Source: Oligoflexus sp.
GTDB taxonomy: Bacteria > Bdellovibrionota_B > Oligoflexia > Oligoflexales > Oligoflexaceae
Direction: 5' to 3'
DNA length: 33,186 bases
Assembly (NCBI GenBank): GCA_014377445.1
Contig: JACMPP010000132.1
Coordinates: forward strand, 1 to 33,186
Below are positions 1 through 7,587 of the stretch, in pieces (within the stretch, counting starts at the first letter, position 1; the number at the start of each line of letters is the position of its first letter). The notes below the pieces were generated by a model. The model ran no database searches and was not told the origin of the DNA. It saw only the letters and a program-made list of their open reading frames with translations. The position numbers and the translations under genes are program-made.

Positions 1-151
1 AATGGACGTCGTCACGATTTGCCATCACGGCGTTCGTTCTTTGTCGGCCGCCTTTTATCTGCGCGAAGCAGGATTGCCCCGCGTTCGTTCGCTTAAGGGC
101 GGACTGGATGAATGGGCTTTGACTGTCGATAAAGAGATGCCGCGTTATTGA
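1..151 (+). CDS. rhodanese-like domain protein, C-terminal end (5' truncated by window edge)
   Basis: The frame is open from the left edge and ends in TGA at 149-151. The visible 49 residues contain CHHGVRS, which fits the rhodanese active-site loop (Cys nucleophile, then xxGxRS), followed by a leucine-rich helix, the LKGGLDEW motif and a VDKEMPRY end that is typical of single-domain rhodaneses. Such proteins carry a persulfide on the active Cys and pass sulfur to acceptors. The ATG at position 2 lies just ahead of the active site and is unlikely to be the true start. Family is clear; the exact role (GlpE-like, or fused to a ThiF/MoeB protein) cannot be told from the fragment. It is convergent with the HNH gene on the other strand. 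Confidence 0.8.
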   Translation, partial: MDVVTICHHGVRSLSAAFYLREAGLPRVRSLKGGLDEWALTVDKEMPRY

Positions 152-157
152 TTTGAA

Positions 158-193
158 TTCCCAGGGTGCTGAACCGTTTTGTGCCCTGGGGCA
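158..193. repeat. two diverged copies of a 24-bp-period CCC-RGGG palindrome, 3' side of the HNH gene
   Basis: Positions 182-193 read TGCCCTGGGGCA, the reverse complement of the core TGCCCCAGGGCA found in the array at 1576-1659. Positions 158-169 (TTCCCAGGGTGC) are a weaker second core, and the two cores begin exactly 24 bp apart, the same period as the array. This pair sits 22 bp beyond the HNH stop codon, between two convergent genes. It could be a REP-like element, a transcript 3' end, or one border of a mobile unit. Confidence 0.6.
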
Positions 194-215
194 GACTTTC
201 GACCTCGCCTTTGAC

Positions 216-1238
216 CTAGCCCCGCCCCTCTCTCTTCCCTTCCATAAACTCTTTTCCCAGGGCCAGCTCAGCCGCAAACTGATTGTGCCGCCGACATTTC
301 AAGAGCAAATTTTCCTCCTCGTTTGTTCCGCCATGACAGGCCATCTTCAGATGATCCAGCTCGAGCATCGACTTTTGCTTGCAGCGCTCACCATTGCCAT
401 GCACATGGGTGCATTGCCCGCCATCACGAAGCCAAACTCGATGCCGAACCGAGGCCTTCACTGGCGACCTTGGATCCCGACGCTTCTTCCTGTATTGCGC
501 CTTAATTCTTTGGAGTGGAGTCAGGTCACTTAATTCCTCGGCACTATAATCTTCGCCTTCTTCATTGGCCACTTGAGGAGCATCCTCCAGATCTTCTTCG
601 TCTCCGGCAACTTCCTTTATTTTCAATTTTTCCCGCATTCTTTGCCGCTGAGTGGCTCTCTCCGCTTTACACATCGGATCGTGCTTATCGAGAAAAGCCT
701 CCGAAGCACTTATCAGGGCGGACAAAGTTGTGGGAGTGGATCCGCCATGAGCAAGGACCTGACGCACGCGTTCGAATATCGATCGTTGAGACTCGGTCAT
801 ACGAATGGTGAGTTCGATAATGGGATCATAGTCTATGATCTGACCACTGCCATTGACCCGCACCATAAAGTCTTCAACCTCACGCTTCGTTTTGTTCCGG
901 ATGCCATTAATCAGAACCTCCGAATTCGCCTCAGACAAGTGAGGCGCTATCATCGCAATGTGCGAGATCTGAGACTCTCCTTGTTCAAAGATTTCTTGGG
1001 CCAGGGGATATTGTTTCATGACCTTCGAGGCCTTCAGTCGCTTGTAGTACTGACTTGGAGTCAAACCGATTGAGAATGCCAACTGATCCACACTCATGCC
1101 CAAATAATGCCAAGCAGACTTCGCATCGAGTTCAGCTACGATTCTGACCGATTCCATAGTGATGCGGCGCTCCTGACCATGAATGGTCTTTGCGCGTTCA
1201 ACGAGTTCATGAGCTAGCACTTGTGGATCTTGGAACAT
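216..1238 (-). CDS. HNH endonuclease domain protein
   Basis: 340 residues. The start at 1238 is chosen because AGGAGG lies 7 nt upstream; an in-frame ATG further up (1439) has no such site. Residues about 1-200 are helical and without a recognised catalytic motif. From about 266 there is an HNH module: HRVWLRDGGQC, a second Cys in GERC, the LELDH core (about 292-296), an Asn-containing NEEENLLL, and CRRHN (about 315-319). The Cys residues suggest a structural zinc. HNH nucleases of this free-standing kind occur as several copies per genome in Bdellovibrio-like bacteria (family knowledge). Substrate unknown: it could be a homing-type or defence nuclease, or a domesticated one. Unusually, related palindromic repeats lie on both sides of the gene (158-193 and 1576-1659). 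Confidence 0.85.
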   Translation of the reverse strand: MFQDPQVLAHELVERAKTIHGQERRITMESVRIVAELDAKSAWHYLGMSVDQLAFSIGLTPSQYYKRLKASKVMKQYPLAQEIFEQGESQISHIAMIAPHLSEANSEVLINGIRNKTKREVEDFMVRVNGSGQIIDYDPIIELTIRMTESQRSIFERVRQVLAHGGSTPTTLSALISASEAFLDKHDPMCKAERATQRQRMREKLKIKEVAGDEEDLEDAPQVANEEGEDYSAEELSDLTPLQRIKAQYRKKRRDPRSPVKASVRHRVWLRDGGQCTHVHGNGERCKQKSMLELDHLKMACHGGTNEEENLLLKCRRHNQFAAELALGKEFMEGKREGRG

Positions 1239-1575
1239 GAGGTGTCCTCCTGGTTGAAGGAAAGATATCATGCTGTTTTTTTGTGAATTTTCTAGAAATA
1301 AGAAGGTCGTTTTTAGAATCGATTGTGGGCCAGAATTTGACTCGAAACTAAGTGGAAATGCAGTGGAATGGCTTGAAACGCGGAAGACTTTGGTTTGGAG
1401 GATTGTAAGTGCTTTTTTGCGATCCGAAAAATGCGTCAAGGGACTTTAAGCTTCTTTACTACGCGATAATGCGATTTTCTTGAAGAGTGAAACAATGCAA
1501 GACGATTGTTGCAGAATTGTTCGAGTTTGATCGAGGCTGGGAAATTCAACAACCCGAATGAGAAAGGGAAGGAGA
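1239..1575. other. intergenic region upstream of the HNH gene
   Basis: About 335 bp between the HNH start and the 24-bp repeat array. It contains the strong AGGAGG site for the HNH gene at its left edge and is AT-rich around 1265-1320, where its promoter probably lies. I could not pick out a convincing -35/-10 pair. No open frame here looks coding. Confidence 0.5.
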
Positions 1576-1659
1576 CCCCAGGGCAGAGAGCAAACTGTGC
1601 CCCAGGGCAGAGCGCAAACTGTGCCCCAGGGCAGAGCGCAAACTGTGCCCCAGGGCAGA
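1576..1659. repeat. tandem array, 3.5 copies of a 24-bp unit with palindromic core TGCCCCAGGGCA
   Basis: Three full units at 1576-1599, 1600-1623 and 1624-1647 plus a partial fourth ending at 1659. The second and third are identical; the first differs at one base. Each unit is a 12-bp near-palindrome (TGCCC CA GGGCA) and a 12-bp spacer (GAGCGCAAACTG). The array begins 13 bp beyond the DoxX stop codon. Frames through it give an eight-residue repeat, but none has the marks of a real gene. Related cores occur at 158-193 on the other side of the HNH gene. Confidence 0.9.
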
Positions 1660-1671
1660 TCATTCAGCACA

Positions 1672-2043
1672 TTATTGGTAAGGCTCCAAGACCAAACGAC
1701 CATAGGCAATAAATCCGCAAATACCAGCCACGACCAACCAATAGATAATCGGACCAAATCCTCCATCCCCTGCCGAAAGATGCAGTCCCGTAAACGCCAA
1801 CATCTCCAATGCAATGATGATCGCGGCAATGGGAGTGAGAATAGCGAGGGGCTTCGCGAGCGCGGGAATGACAAGGCCCAGACCGCAGAGGATTTCCACA
1901 ATGCTCATGGACAACCAAAGGCCCGGAGGGATGGCTTTGAATGACGCCATGGTTTGTTCAGGAGGGCTCGAAAACTTCCATACCGCACCGACTAAGGTAT
2001 GGAGGGCAAGAAGGCCCTGAAGGATCCATAAGAAAATATTCAT
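1672..2043 (-). CDS. DoxX-like integral membrane protein
   Basis: 123 residues with four predicted membrane segments: roughly 2-22, 42-62, 65-87 and 95-117. The layout and the phrases LLALHTLVGAVWKF near the N-terminus and LAILTPIAAIIIALEM in the middle fit the small DoxX/DoxX-like family of inner-membrane proteins, which are often linked to redox stress but rarely have a known biochemical role. The start at 2043 is supported by GGAG 6 nt upstream. It stands alone, with the sigma-factor remnant upstream and the repeat array immediately downstream. Confidence 0.75.
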   Translation of the reverse strand: MNIFLWILQGLLALHTLVGAVWKFSSPPEQTMASFKAIPPGLWLSMSIVEILCGLGLVIPALAKPLAILTPIAAIIIALEMLAFTGLHLSAGDGGFGPIIYWLVVAGICGFIAYGRLVLEPYQ

Positions 2044-2101
2044 GCGCGTTCTCCTGACAAATTCTGGTCGATGTTCATTTTAGCTCATATCTCTTCATGA
2101 T

Positions 2102-2400
2102 CTAAGAATTTTCGTCATTCTTGGGATCAATAAATTTAAAGTCCATGGTCTTCAAGCTCTTGGCGTCCATCACAATATCGATATTGAAGATCTTGCCGTC
2201 TTTGAGCATAAAGCAGAAAGCAACAGCAGGTTTGCCACCCGGCGCCCTGATACCGCCTGCCAGATCGTTAACTCGAAGCAACTGAACGGCAGCCGCTTTG
2301 CCTTAAAGGTCTGGGCAACATTTTCTACAACACGGATTTCGCGTTCGAACTGCGGAGCGCTTTTAGATTTGTTTGCCAAAACGACGCGATTCTCACGTCC
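2102..2400 (-). pseudogene. frameshifted remnant of a SigJ/ECF41-type sigma factor C-terminal (SnoaL-like) domain
   Basis: Reading leftward from about 2400, one frame gives ...ENRVVLANKSKSAP... then VVENVAQTFK. Near 2301-2307 the frame shifts by one base, and a second frame continues GKAAAVQLLRVND, then GGKPAVAF, then LKDGKIFNIDIV, ending in TAG at 2102-2104. Joined, the pieces resemble the SnoaL-like tail of SigJ/ECF41 sigma factors (pattern ENVAR-F, RVNG-PG, DGRI--I-IV-NP--L). The sigma2/sigma4 regions are absent. The Fic gene ends at 2393, so the 5' part was probably lost when that gene arrived or by a later deletion. The assignment rests on remembered family patterns; a SnoaL-only protein is the alternative. 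Confidence 0.45.
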
Positions 2401-3658
2401 TATTCCGCGTCCTAATAGCTTCATCGACCAAACTTCCAAATGGCCTTCCCAGGATCGAAAGGACATCAAAGGCTGAATATCTTCGATCTCGTTGCTGGCC
2501 AGTTGTTTCTTCTAGAATTTCAGCCTTTTCAAGCTGCTGAACGGCCCGCCAGGCAGCAGGCTCACTGATAGACAGCATCGACATAACATCTTTCACAGTG
2601 ATGATTGGTTGGCCTACAAGATGCTCCAGCAAACGTTCGGCAGCCGAATTTTTGCGCGGAGCTGCTTTCGCTTTCCATCTCGCGGAAATCTCGCTGAGTG
2701 CTTTTCTGGAGACTAAGGTTTCCCGCAATGAATCTTGCATCGCATCACAAATGAACTCGACCATTGGAAGAAGATCCAGTTGCTTTTGAAAAGCCTCCAG
2801 TCCCGCCATATACCTTGTTTTTTCGGCCTCTATGTATCCAGACAAGTAGAGCGGCGAGTAGCCTGACAAAATCATTTGTATCGGCCAAATGCAGCGTCCT
2901 ACCCGACCATTTCCATCAGAAAATGGATGGATCGCTTCAAAATGAGCGTGGGCGATCGCCATTCGGATGGGCAGGGTAAGTCTAGGCGTAATACCGGCAT
3001 CACCTTCCTCCTGCACGTCCCTATCAGAGATCCATGAAGTGCAGTTCTCCATCAGCCAGGAAACATGTTGGGGAGGAGCTGGATTGTAGATGGAGTCTTC
3101 GATTCGAAAGCCTCCGATCCAGACATAACTATCTTGGCTCCTAAATTCACCAGGGCTTCCAGAAAATGATTTGTCATGTTTAGCAATTTCGATATGAATA
3201 TCTGAGAATAGCTTCTGATCGACAGCTTCATGCTTTTGCCTTGAAACCCTATCAAAGATAGTTTCAAGCGCGTGTGCATAGCCGACAACCGATTTTGTTT
3301 CTGGACTCGCATCTATGAGAGCGGAGGGGTTCAAAACTTCTTGAATCGTGGAAAACGTCCCTTCCATACGAGACGACGCGAGTGCCTCTGAACGAGCAAG
3401 AAGCCTCGACATTAATTTATCGACTGTATCCATTTCATCGATCGGTCGCAAAGCGTTCATCGCCCTGTGGCCTTTCGTCAATGCAGCGGCAAGGCGCACG
3501 TAATCGCCGTAATTACCCAGTTTTATCATGTCAGCGATGGAAGGGGGCACGACAAAGTAGACGTGCTTATATTTCCCTGGTCGTCCTTTTTCTATGCCAT
3601 AGCCCAATTCGGGTGAATATGCAGTATTTATAGCATGATGCAGCTCGTTTCGATTCAT
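2393..3658 (-). CDS. class II Fic family protein (probable AMP transferase) with C-terminal winged helix
   Basis: 421 residues; ATG at 3658 chosen because GGAGGG lies 5 nt upstream. The Fic motif HPFSDGNGRVGR is intact at about 244-255, with His for catalysis and Asn/Arg for nucleotide binding, so nucleotide (usually AMP) transfer to a protein hydroxyl is expected. An N-terminal SSRMEG at about 95-100 matches the inhibitory helix motif [S/T]xxxE[G/N] of class II Fic proteins, whose Glu blocks ATP. Residues about 345-415 (PIITVKDVMSMLSISEPAAWRAV) form a winged-helix DNA-binding domain. The domain order resembles the Shewanella SoFic group. No separate antitoxin gene is adjacent, as expected for a self-inhibited Fic. 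Two dyad operators lie just upstream, suggesting autoregulation. Confidence 0.9.
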   Translation of the reverse strand: MNRNELHHAINTAYSPELGYGIEKGRPGKYKHVYFVVPPSIADMIKLGNYGDYVRLAAALTKGHRAMNALRPIDEMDTVDKLMSRLLARSEALASSRMEGTFSTIQEVLNPSALIDASPETKSVVGYAHALETIFDRVSRQKHEAVDQKLFSDIHIEIAKHDKSFSGSPGEFRSQDSYVWIGGFRIEDSIYNPAPPQHVSWLMENCTSWISDRDVQEEGDAGITPRLTLPIRMAIAHAHFEAIHPFSDGNGRVGRCIWPIQMILSGYSPLYLSGYIEAEKTRYMAGLEAFQKQLDLLPMVEFICDAMQDSLRETLVSRKALSEISARWKAKAAPRKNSAAERLLEHLVGQPIITVKDVMSMLSISEPAAWRAVQQLEKAEILEETTGQQRDRRYSAFDVLSILGRPFGSLVDEAIRTRNRT

Positions 3659-3672
3659 TTCACCCTCCAAAT

Positions 3673-3744
3673 AACGTTAAGTTAGATTTTTCTTACTTAA
3701 CTTTATCGGTACAACGTTAAGTTAACTTTAGTTTACTTAACGTT
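3673..3744. promoter_or_regulatory. two tandem dyad operators in front of the Fic gene
   Basis: Site B is a perfect 10-bp inverted repeat, AACGTTAAGT (3713-3722) and ACTTAACGTT (3735-3744), with a 12-bp spacer. Site A has the same left arm (3673-3682) and an arm matching 8 of 10 (ACTTAACTTT, 3695-3704), also with a 12-bp spacer. The sites are 40 bp apart, close to four helical turns, and lie 15-86 bp upstream of the Fic ATG. This is the arrangement expected for a cooperative repressor; the winged helix of the Fic protein is the obvious candidate binder (inference). Confidence 0.75.
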
Positions 3745-3770
3745 GTGAGGCAACTTGAGCCGCTTGCCCA

Positions 3771-4994
3771 TCACAAAGCTCCTTCGCTCGAAACAGAAGC
3801 CAGATCAAACTCAAGCCAATTGCTCGCCTGCACTGCCGCCACCCGAGGCTTGGCCGCCCGGAATCCAATCTCAAGGTCCGCGAGCAAATCATCAATATGC
3901 TCAAGCCCCACCGACAGGCGAATCAAGCCATCATGGATACCAGCCGCCAAGCGCGCCTTGCGATCATAGCTCGCATGCGACATCGAGGCCGGCTGCTCAA
4001 TCAACGACTCAACCGCACCCACGCTCACCGCCCTCTGAAAGAGTTTGGTGCAACGAATAAAGGTCTTTGCTGCCTCATAACCCGCTTTCAGCTCAAAGCT
4101 GACAATGGCCCCAAACTGATTATTCAGTTGGCGCTTTGCGAGTTCATGCTGGGGATGGGATTCCAAACCTGGATAATAAACCCGGAGAACATCAGAGTGA
4201 CGGCTCAGCTGCTCGGCGATCCTCTGACTGCTTCGGCACTGCTCCCGAAAGCGCAATTCCAAAGTCTTGATGCCGCGCGAACAAAGGTAACAATCAAAGG
4301 GAGCCATGACAGCGCCCGTGGCGTTCTGAATAAAATAGAGTTCCTTCCATAGCTCCAAATCCGCGACAATAAGCGCCCCACCGAGTAAATCACTATGCCC
4401 GCCGAAAAACTTCGTGGCCGAATGCACAACGATATCCGCGCCCAGGGAGAGAGGCCGCGTCGCAACCGCAGTGGCAAAGGTATTATCCACTGCGAGTAAA
4501 GCCCCATGTAGCTTCGCGGAAGCCGAAAGCGCTTCGATATCCACCAGGGTCAGGAGTGGGTTCCCGGGATTTTCGACCCAAATCATCTTCGTTGTCGAAC
4601 GGTAAGCCGCCTCCAGCGCCTCTTCGTCATTGAGGTCCACAAAGCTGGCCGTGACACCCTGTCGACTCAAGATCTTGCTCAAAATCCTGTAGGTCCCGCC
4701 ATAAATATCCGTCCCTGCAATAATATGATCGCCGGATTTGAGGAGCTGAAGCGCACCATGAATCGCCGCCATTCCCGAACTGAAAGCCAGAGCGCCTGAT
4801 CCCCCTTCGATCGCCGTCAGCGTCCGCTCCAAACCTGTGCGAGTGGGATTTCCACTGCGCGAGTAATCGAAAGCAGCTTCGCTGAACTCGCCATCTGGCG
4901 CAAAAGTCGACGATAGGTAGAGCGGAGGCACAACGGCCCCCGTCAGAGGATCTTTTTCGTTGCCTATATGAATAGCCTTGGTCGCAAAGTGCAT
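3771..4994 (-). CDS. PLP-dependent transsulfuration enzyme, cystathionine gamma-lyase type
   Basis: 407 residues of the Cys/Met metabolism PLP family (fold type I). Visible family marks: YSRSGNPTR near 44-52 (phosphate-binding Tyr/Arg), FSSGMAAI, the VDNTFAT strand with Asp at about 170, and SATKFFGGH with the PLP-binding Lys at about 195; then YYPGLESHP and a C-terminal SVGAVESLIEQPASMSH. The tail has about 25 extra residues beyond the usual end. DIYGGTYR and ENPGNPLLTLVDI favour cystathionine gamma-lyase (cystathionine to cysteine, 2-oxobutyrate and ammonia), but beta-lyase, gamma-synthase or sulfhydrylase activities cannot be separated by eye. Its start is 1 nt after the upstream gene's stop (TGAcATG), so the two are co-transcribed and probably translationally coupled. 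Confidence 0.85.
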   Translation of the reverse strand: MHFATKAIHIGNEKDPLTGAVVPPLYLSSTFAPDGEFSEAAFDYSRSGNPTRTGLERTLTAIEGGSGALAFSSGMAAIHGALQLLKSGDHIIAGTDIYGGTYRILSKILSRQGVTASFVDLNDEEALEAAYRSTTKMIWVENPGNPLLTLVDIEALSASAKLHGALLAVDNTFATAVATRPLSLGADIVVHSATKFFGGHSDLLGGALIVADLELWKELYFIQNATGAVMAPFDCYLCSRGIKTLELRFREQCRSSQRIAEQLSRHSDVLRVYYPGLESHPQHELAKRQLNNQFGAIVSFELKAGYEAAKTFIRCTKLFQRAVSVGAVESLIEQPASMSHASYDRKARLAAGIHDGLIRLSVGLEHIDDLLADLEIGFRAAKPRVAAVQASNWLEFDLASVSSEGAL

Positions 4995-4995
4995 G

Positions 4996-6174
4996 TCAGT
5001 TCTCCAATTGGCGAAACGCCTGGGTTAGGTCGGCGATGAGATCATCTGTATCTTCGATACCGACGGCGAGGCGCACCAGACTATCGGCGATTCCAAGACT
5101 TTTGCGGACCTCCGGATCGGTCTTATAAAAGCTCATGAGATAAGGCTGCTCGACCAGCGATTCAACTCCACCCAGACTCGGACCGATGCGGGGGATCTTT
5201 AGGGCATCGATGAATCGTCCGGTCTCTTGTGCATCCCCTTTCAACTCAAAACTGATGAGACCACCAAAGCCTTTGAGATGTTTGCGAGCCAAATTGTAGG
5301 TCGGATGTGTCTCCAGGCCTGGATAGTAGACCTTCTGCACGCGCGGGTGGAGCGCGAGGAACTGAGCGATGGCAAGGCCGGATTTATTCTGCTGCGCCAG
5401 GCGCAGAGGCAAAGTTTTCAGTCCTCTTTGCAGCATGTGGGCGGTATGGGGCGAGGGGATCGCGCCCAAGATGCCATTGAGGTTGCGCACCGGAAGGAGA
5501 TCAGCTTCGCTGCCGCAGAGCACACCCGCGAGTAAATCATTGTGTCCGCCCAGATATTTGGTGGCCGAGTGCACGACGTAATCGACTCCACTTAGTATGG
5601 GTTGAATGTTGGTCGGTCCCGCCAGGGTGGAATCGATACAGGTTTGTATTCCCTTGGCCTTGGCCAGAGCCACGAGTCGATCGAGATCGATCACGGTGAG
5701 ATGGGGATTGGTGGGGAGTTCGGCAAAGATCAGACGGGTTCGGTCATCGCAGGCTTCTGCCAAAGCTTCAAAATCATTGGTGCCGATCGCGGTGCAGCGG
5801 ATGCCGAAGGCTCTAAGGTATTCGCTGCAGAATTGCCTGGTCCGGTGATAACAACTATCGAAGTAGAGGAGTTGATCGCCCGGCCGTAAAACGGTGAGGA
5901 AAAGCAGGGCGAGAGCCGACATTCCACTCGAGAAGATGATGGCCGATTCACTCGCTTCCAGGGCGGCGAGTTTGAGTTCGACCGAGCGGAGATTGGGACT
6001 TCCATAGCGGGCATATTCGTCTCGTGCATGTTCGCCATTAAGCATGGCGAGGAGAGCGGCGGTATCAGCAAAGGTGAAGGCGGATGAGGATTGTATGGAA
6101 TCCACAACTCCGTAGTCCGACCGAACGTGGGCTTCCCCTGCATGAACCGCTTTCGTGAATACATTCTCGCTCAT
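4996..6174 (-). CDS. metB: PLP-dependent cystathionine gamma-synthase (plant-type-like)
   Basis: 392 residues, first gene of the transsulfuration pair. PLP Lys is in SATKYLGGH at about 206; FSSGMSAL and CIDSTLAGP are also present. The run from DSCYHRTRQF through LPTNPHLTVIDLDRL, GGHNDLLAGVL, LGAIPSPHTAHML and LKTLPLRLAQQN follows the plant-type cystathionine gamma-synthase pattern, which condenses an activated homoserine with cysteine to give cystathionine. Together with the next gene this would allow cysteine and homocysteine to be interconverted. Start ATG at 6174 with GGGG 9 nt upstream. The leader contains a terminator-like hairpin (6265-6296). Alternative: another member of the family such as O-acyl-homoserine sulfhydrylase. 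Confidence 0.8.
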   Translation of the reverse strand: MSENVFTKAVHAGEAHVRSDYGVVDSIQSSSAFTFADTAALLAMLNGEHARDEYARYGSPNLRSVELKLAALEASESAIIFSSGMSALALLFLTVLRPGDQLLYFDSCYHRTRQFCSEYLRAFGIRCTAIGTNDFEALAEACDDRTRLIFAELPTNPHLTVIDLDRLVALAKAKGIQTCIDSTLAGPTNIQPILSGVDYVVHSATKYLGGHNDLLAGVLCGSEADLLPVRNLNGILGAIPSPHTAHMLQRGLKTLPLRLAQQNKSGLAIAQFLALHPRVQKVYYPGLETHPTYNLARKHLKGFGGLISFELKGDAQETGRFIDALKIPRIGPSLGGVESLVEQPYLMSFYKTDPEVRKSLGIADSLVRLAVGIEDTDDLIADLTQAFRQLEN

Positions 6175-6264
6175 AATTTTAATCCCCTCTGTTTTTTAGG
6201 ACATAGCCTGCCGCATCGCTTAAAAAAAGCGATTCCGCTACGAACATTGAGCTTGGGATTTGGG

Positions 6265-6296
6265 AAATAAAAAAAGCCATGCAACAAGGCTGGCTT
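6265..6296 (-). terminator. leader terminator hairpin upstream of the transsulfuration pair (possible attenuator)
   Basis: On the minus strand AAGCCA (6296-6291) pairs with TGGCTT (6279-6274) and runs straight into a T-rich tract (6275-6265). It ends about 90 nt before the metB-like ATG. A second stem (CCTCGC/GCGAGG, around 6310-6335) precedes it. With no convincing gene upstream on this strand, this may be an attenuator or riboswitch expression platform; I could not match the known SAM-I or SAM-II core sequences. Confidence 0.5.
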
Positions 6297-6342
6297 CTTA
6301 TACTTATCCTCGCCGCTATTCGACTAGCGAGGGGCCTTTTAG

Positions 6343-6841
6343 CAGATTAAAGCTGCAAGCGGCCGCAAATCCTTGTTAACGTGATCTTAGGGAGCCTGAT
6401 AATTGAATACAAGAGAATATTCGGATCATGGTGTCCAAGTATGGTTTCGACCGACGTCTTATGTAGGATCAACCTTCCTCCGGTTTGATGCTCTTCATTT
6501 TGCGGCGAAAAAATTCCACGCTCTTGGGTTGAGTCTCCCGCTTGCTTAGAACCATGTAGGCTCGTTATCTTGGAGTTAACGCAAAACAGTCGGAAAGCGC
6601 AATCAATCGCATCCAATTAAAAGGTATGACCAAGGCTCCGATGAATTCCAAAACCAAGCAAAGCCGCCCTAGTTCCAGAGAACATACGTTCGAGGACCAA
6701 ACGCTTAAGCATACAATCGCCGGAATTTTTGCAAAGGCGACAGCAAAGGCAATGAGGAATAGCAATTGAGGCCAATGCAAAAAACTTATCCCCAGATTTG
6801 TGCTCATCTATTAAGCTACTGACTCCACGGTCGCCCTTTTC
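6343..6841. other. intergenic region without a confident gene
   Basis: About 500 bp between the metB leader and the terminator of the next gene. One minus-strand frame (6565-6807, 80 residues) is hydrophobic (PQLLFLIAFAVAFA) and could be a small membrane protein, but no ribosome site precedes its ATG and its second half has no family look. I would not annotate it. Confidence 0.4.
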
Positions 6842-6848
6842 ACCGAGA

Positions 6849-6876
6849 CAAAAAAATCCCCGCTCGAACAGCAGGG
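6849..6876 (-). terminator. Rho-independent terminator of the 194-residue exported protein gene
   Basis: On the minus strand CCCTGCT, a GTTCG loop and AGCGGGG form a seven-pair stem with one G-T pair (6876-6858), followed by an A and then T7 (6855-6849). It lies 30-60 bp beyond the stop codon at 6908. Confidence 0.8.
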
Positions 6877-6907
6877 CGATCAGACTTACATTCGCATTTT
6901 TCTCTAA

Positions 6908-7492
6908 TTATTTGCGAGCTGTAAGGGCATTTTTGTCTTGGACTGGGTAGTAATAATCCATTGTCGCACGAATACTTTGTTGATCGGCGTCACGCAGGTG
7001 GAAACGCTCAGAGTTTGTAAGTTCGTGCATGTAAGCTTCGCGTTCGGCACCGTTTGTGCCTTCAAGACCAACCATATCTTTCATGCGGATCAGTGCAAAG
7101 TTCTGGTTACAGTGAATCTCAAGTTCGTGAGCGAGAGTCGAACCGAGGACAGCCCAGCTTGTGAAAGCGGCAGGACCGACGGTGACTTCAAGGCTTTTGC
7201 CCCAACCGTTGAGTGTGGTGAGACCACGATCTTCAAGCTTCATGTCTAAGGTCGGCGCCGAAGCGTTTTTAGGAATTACGATGCCAAACATTTCGATGGC
7301 AACATCGATACTCTCTTGAGTCATCGGTGGTTTACTCGTTGGGGGAACAACAGTGACTGTATGGAGGTCCTTAGCGAATTGCTCTCTCAAATCGAGTTGC
7401 TCACGAGCCATGAAGATACTGCCAATGCTCACGAATACGAGTGAGAGCATCAAGACTCGAAAAATCAGGGTCAAAAGTGTTCTGGTCATCAT
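6908..7492 (-). CDS. putative membrane-anchored/exported protein with HExxxH motif
   Basis: About 194 residues, unrecognised. The N-terminus is a run of ATG codons with a single GGAG at 7502-7499; the ATG at 7492 gives 6 nt spacing, and those at 7495 and 7489 are also possible. Residues about 5-25 (LLTLIFRVLMLSLVFVSIGSIF) form a signal anchor, so the rest is probably periplasmic. The middle carries LGSTLAHELEIHCNQNF: an HExxxH with nearby Gln and Asn, reminiscent of metal-dependent peptidase helices but one residue longer than HExxH. It is followed by an acidic helical region with an ERFHLRDADQQSIRATMDYYY end. Metallopeptidase is a guess only. Single gene with its own terminator. Confidence 0.65.
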   Translation of the reverse strand: MMTRTLLTLIFRVLMLSLVFVSIGSIFMAREQLDLREQFAKDLHTVTVVPPTSKPPMTQESIDVAIEMFGIVIPKNASAPTLDMKLEDRGLTTLNGWGKSLEVTVGPAAFTSWAVLGSTLAHELEIHCNQNFALIRMKDMVGLEGTNGAEREAYMHELTNSERFHLRDADQQSIRATMDYYYPVQDKNALTARK

Positions 7493-7587
7493 CATCAACT
7501 CCGCAGCAGCAGCAAAAAGGAACTTCTACGGAGTAATAAAGCAAGGACGGGGCCATCGTTAACTGCCCGGAATCACAGAAAGCAAAG

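Noticed and set aside
1436..1901. Frames through the repeat array giving an eight-residue tandem peptide (CPGAQFAL and similar)
   Set aside because: They arise from the 24-bp unit being divisible by three; no ribosome site and no coding composition outside the repeat.
6565..6807. 80-residue hydrophobic minus-strand ORF
   Set aside because: No ribosome site and only part of it looks like membrane protein; too weak to call.
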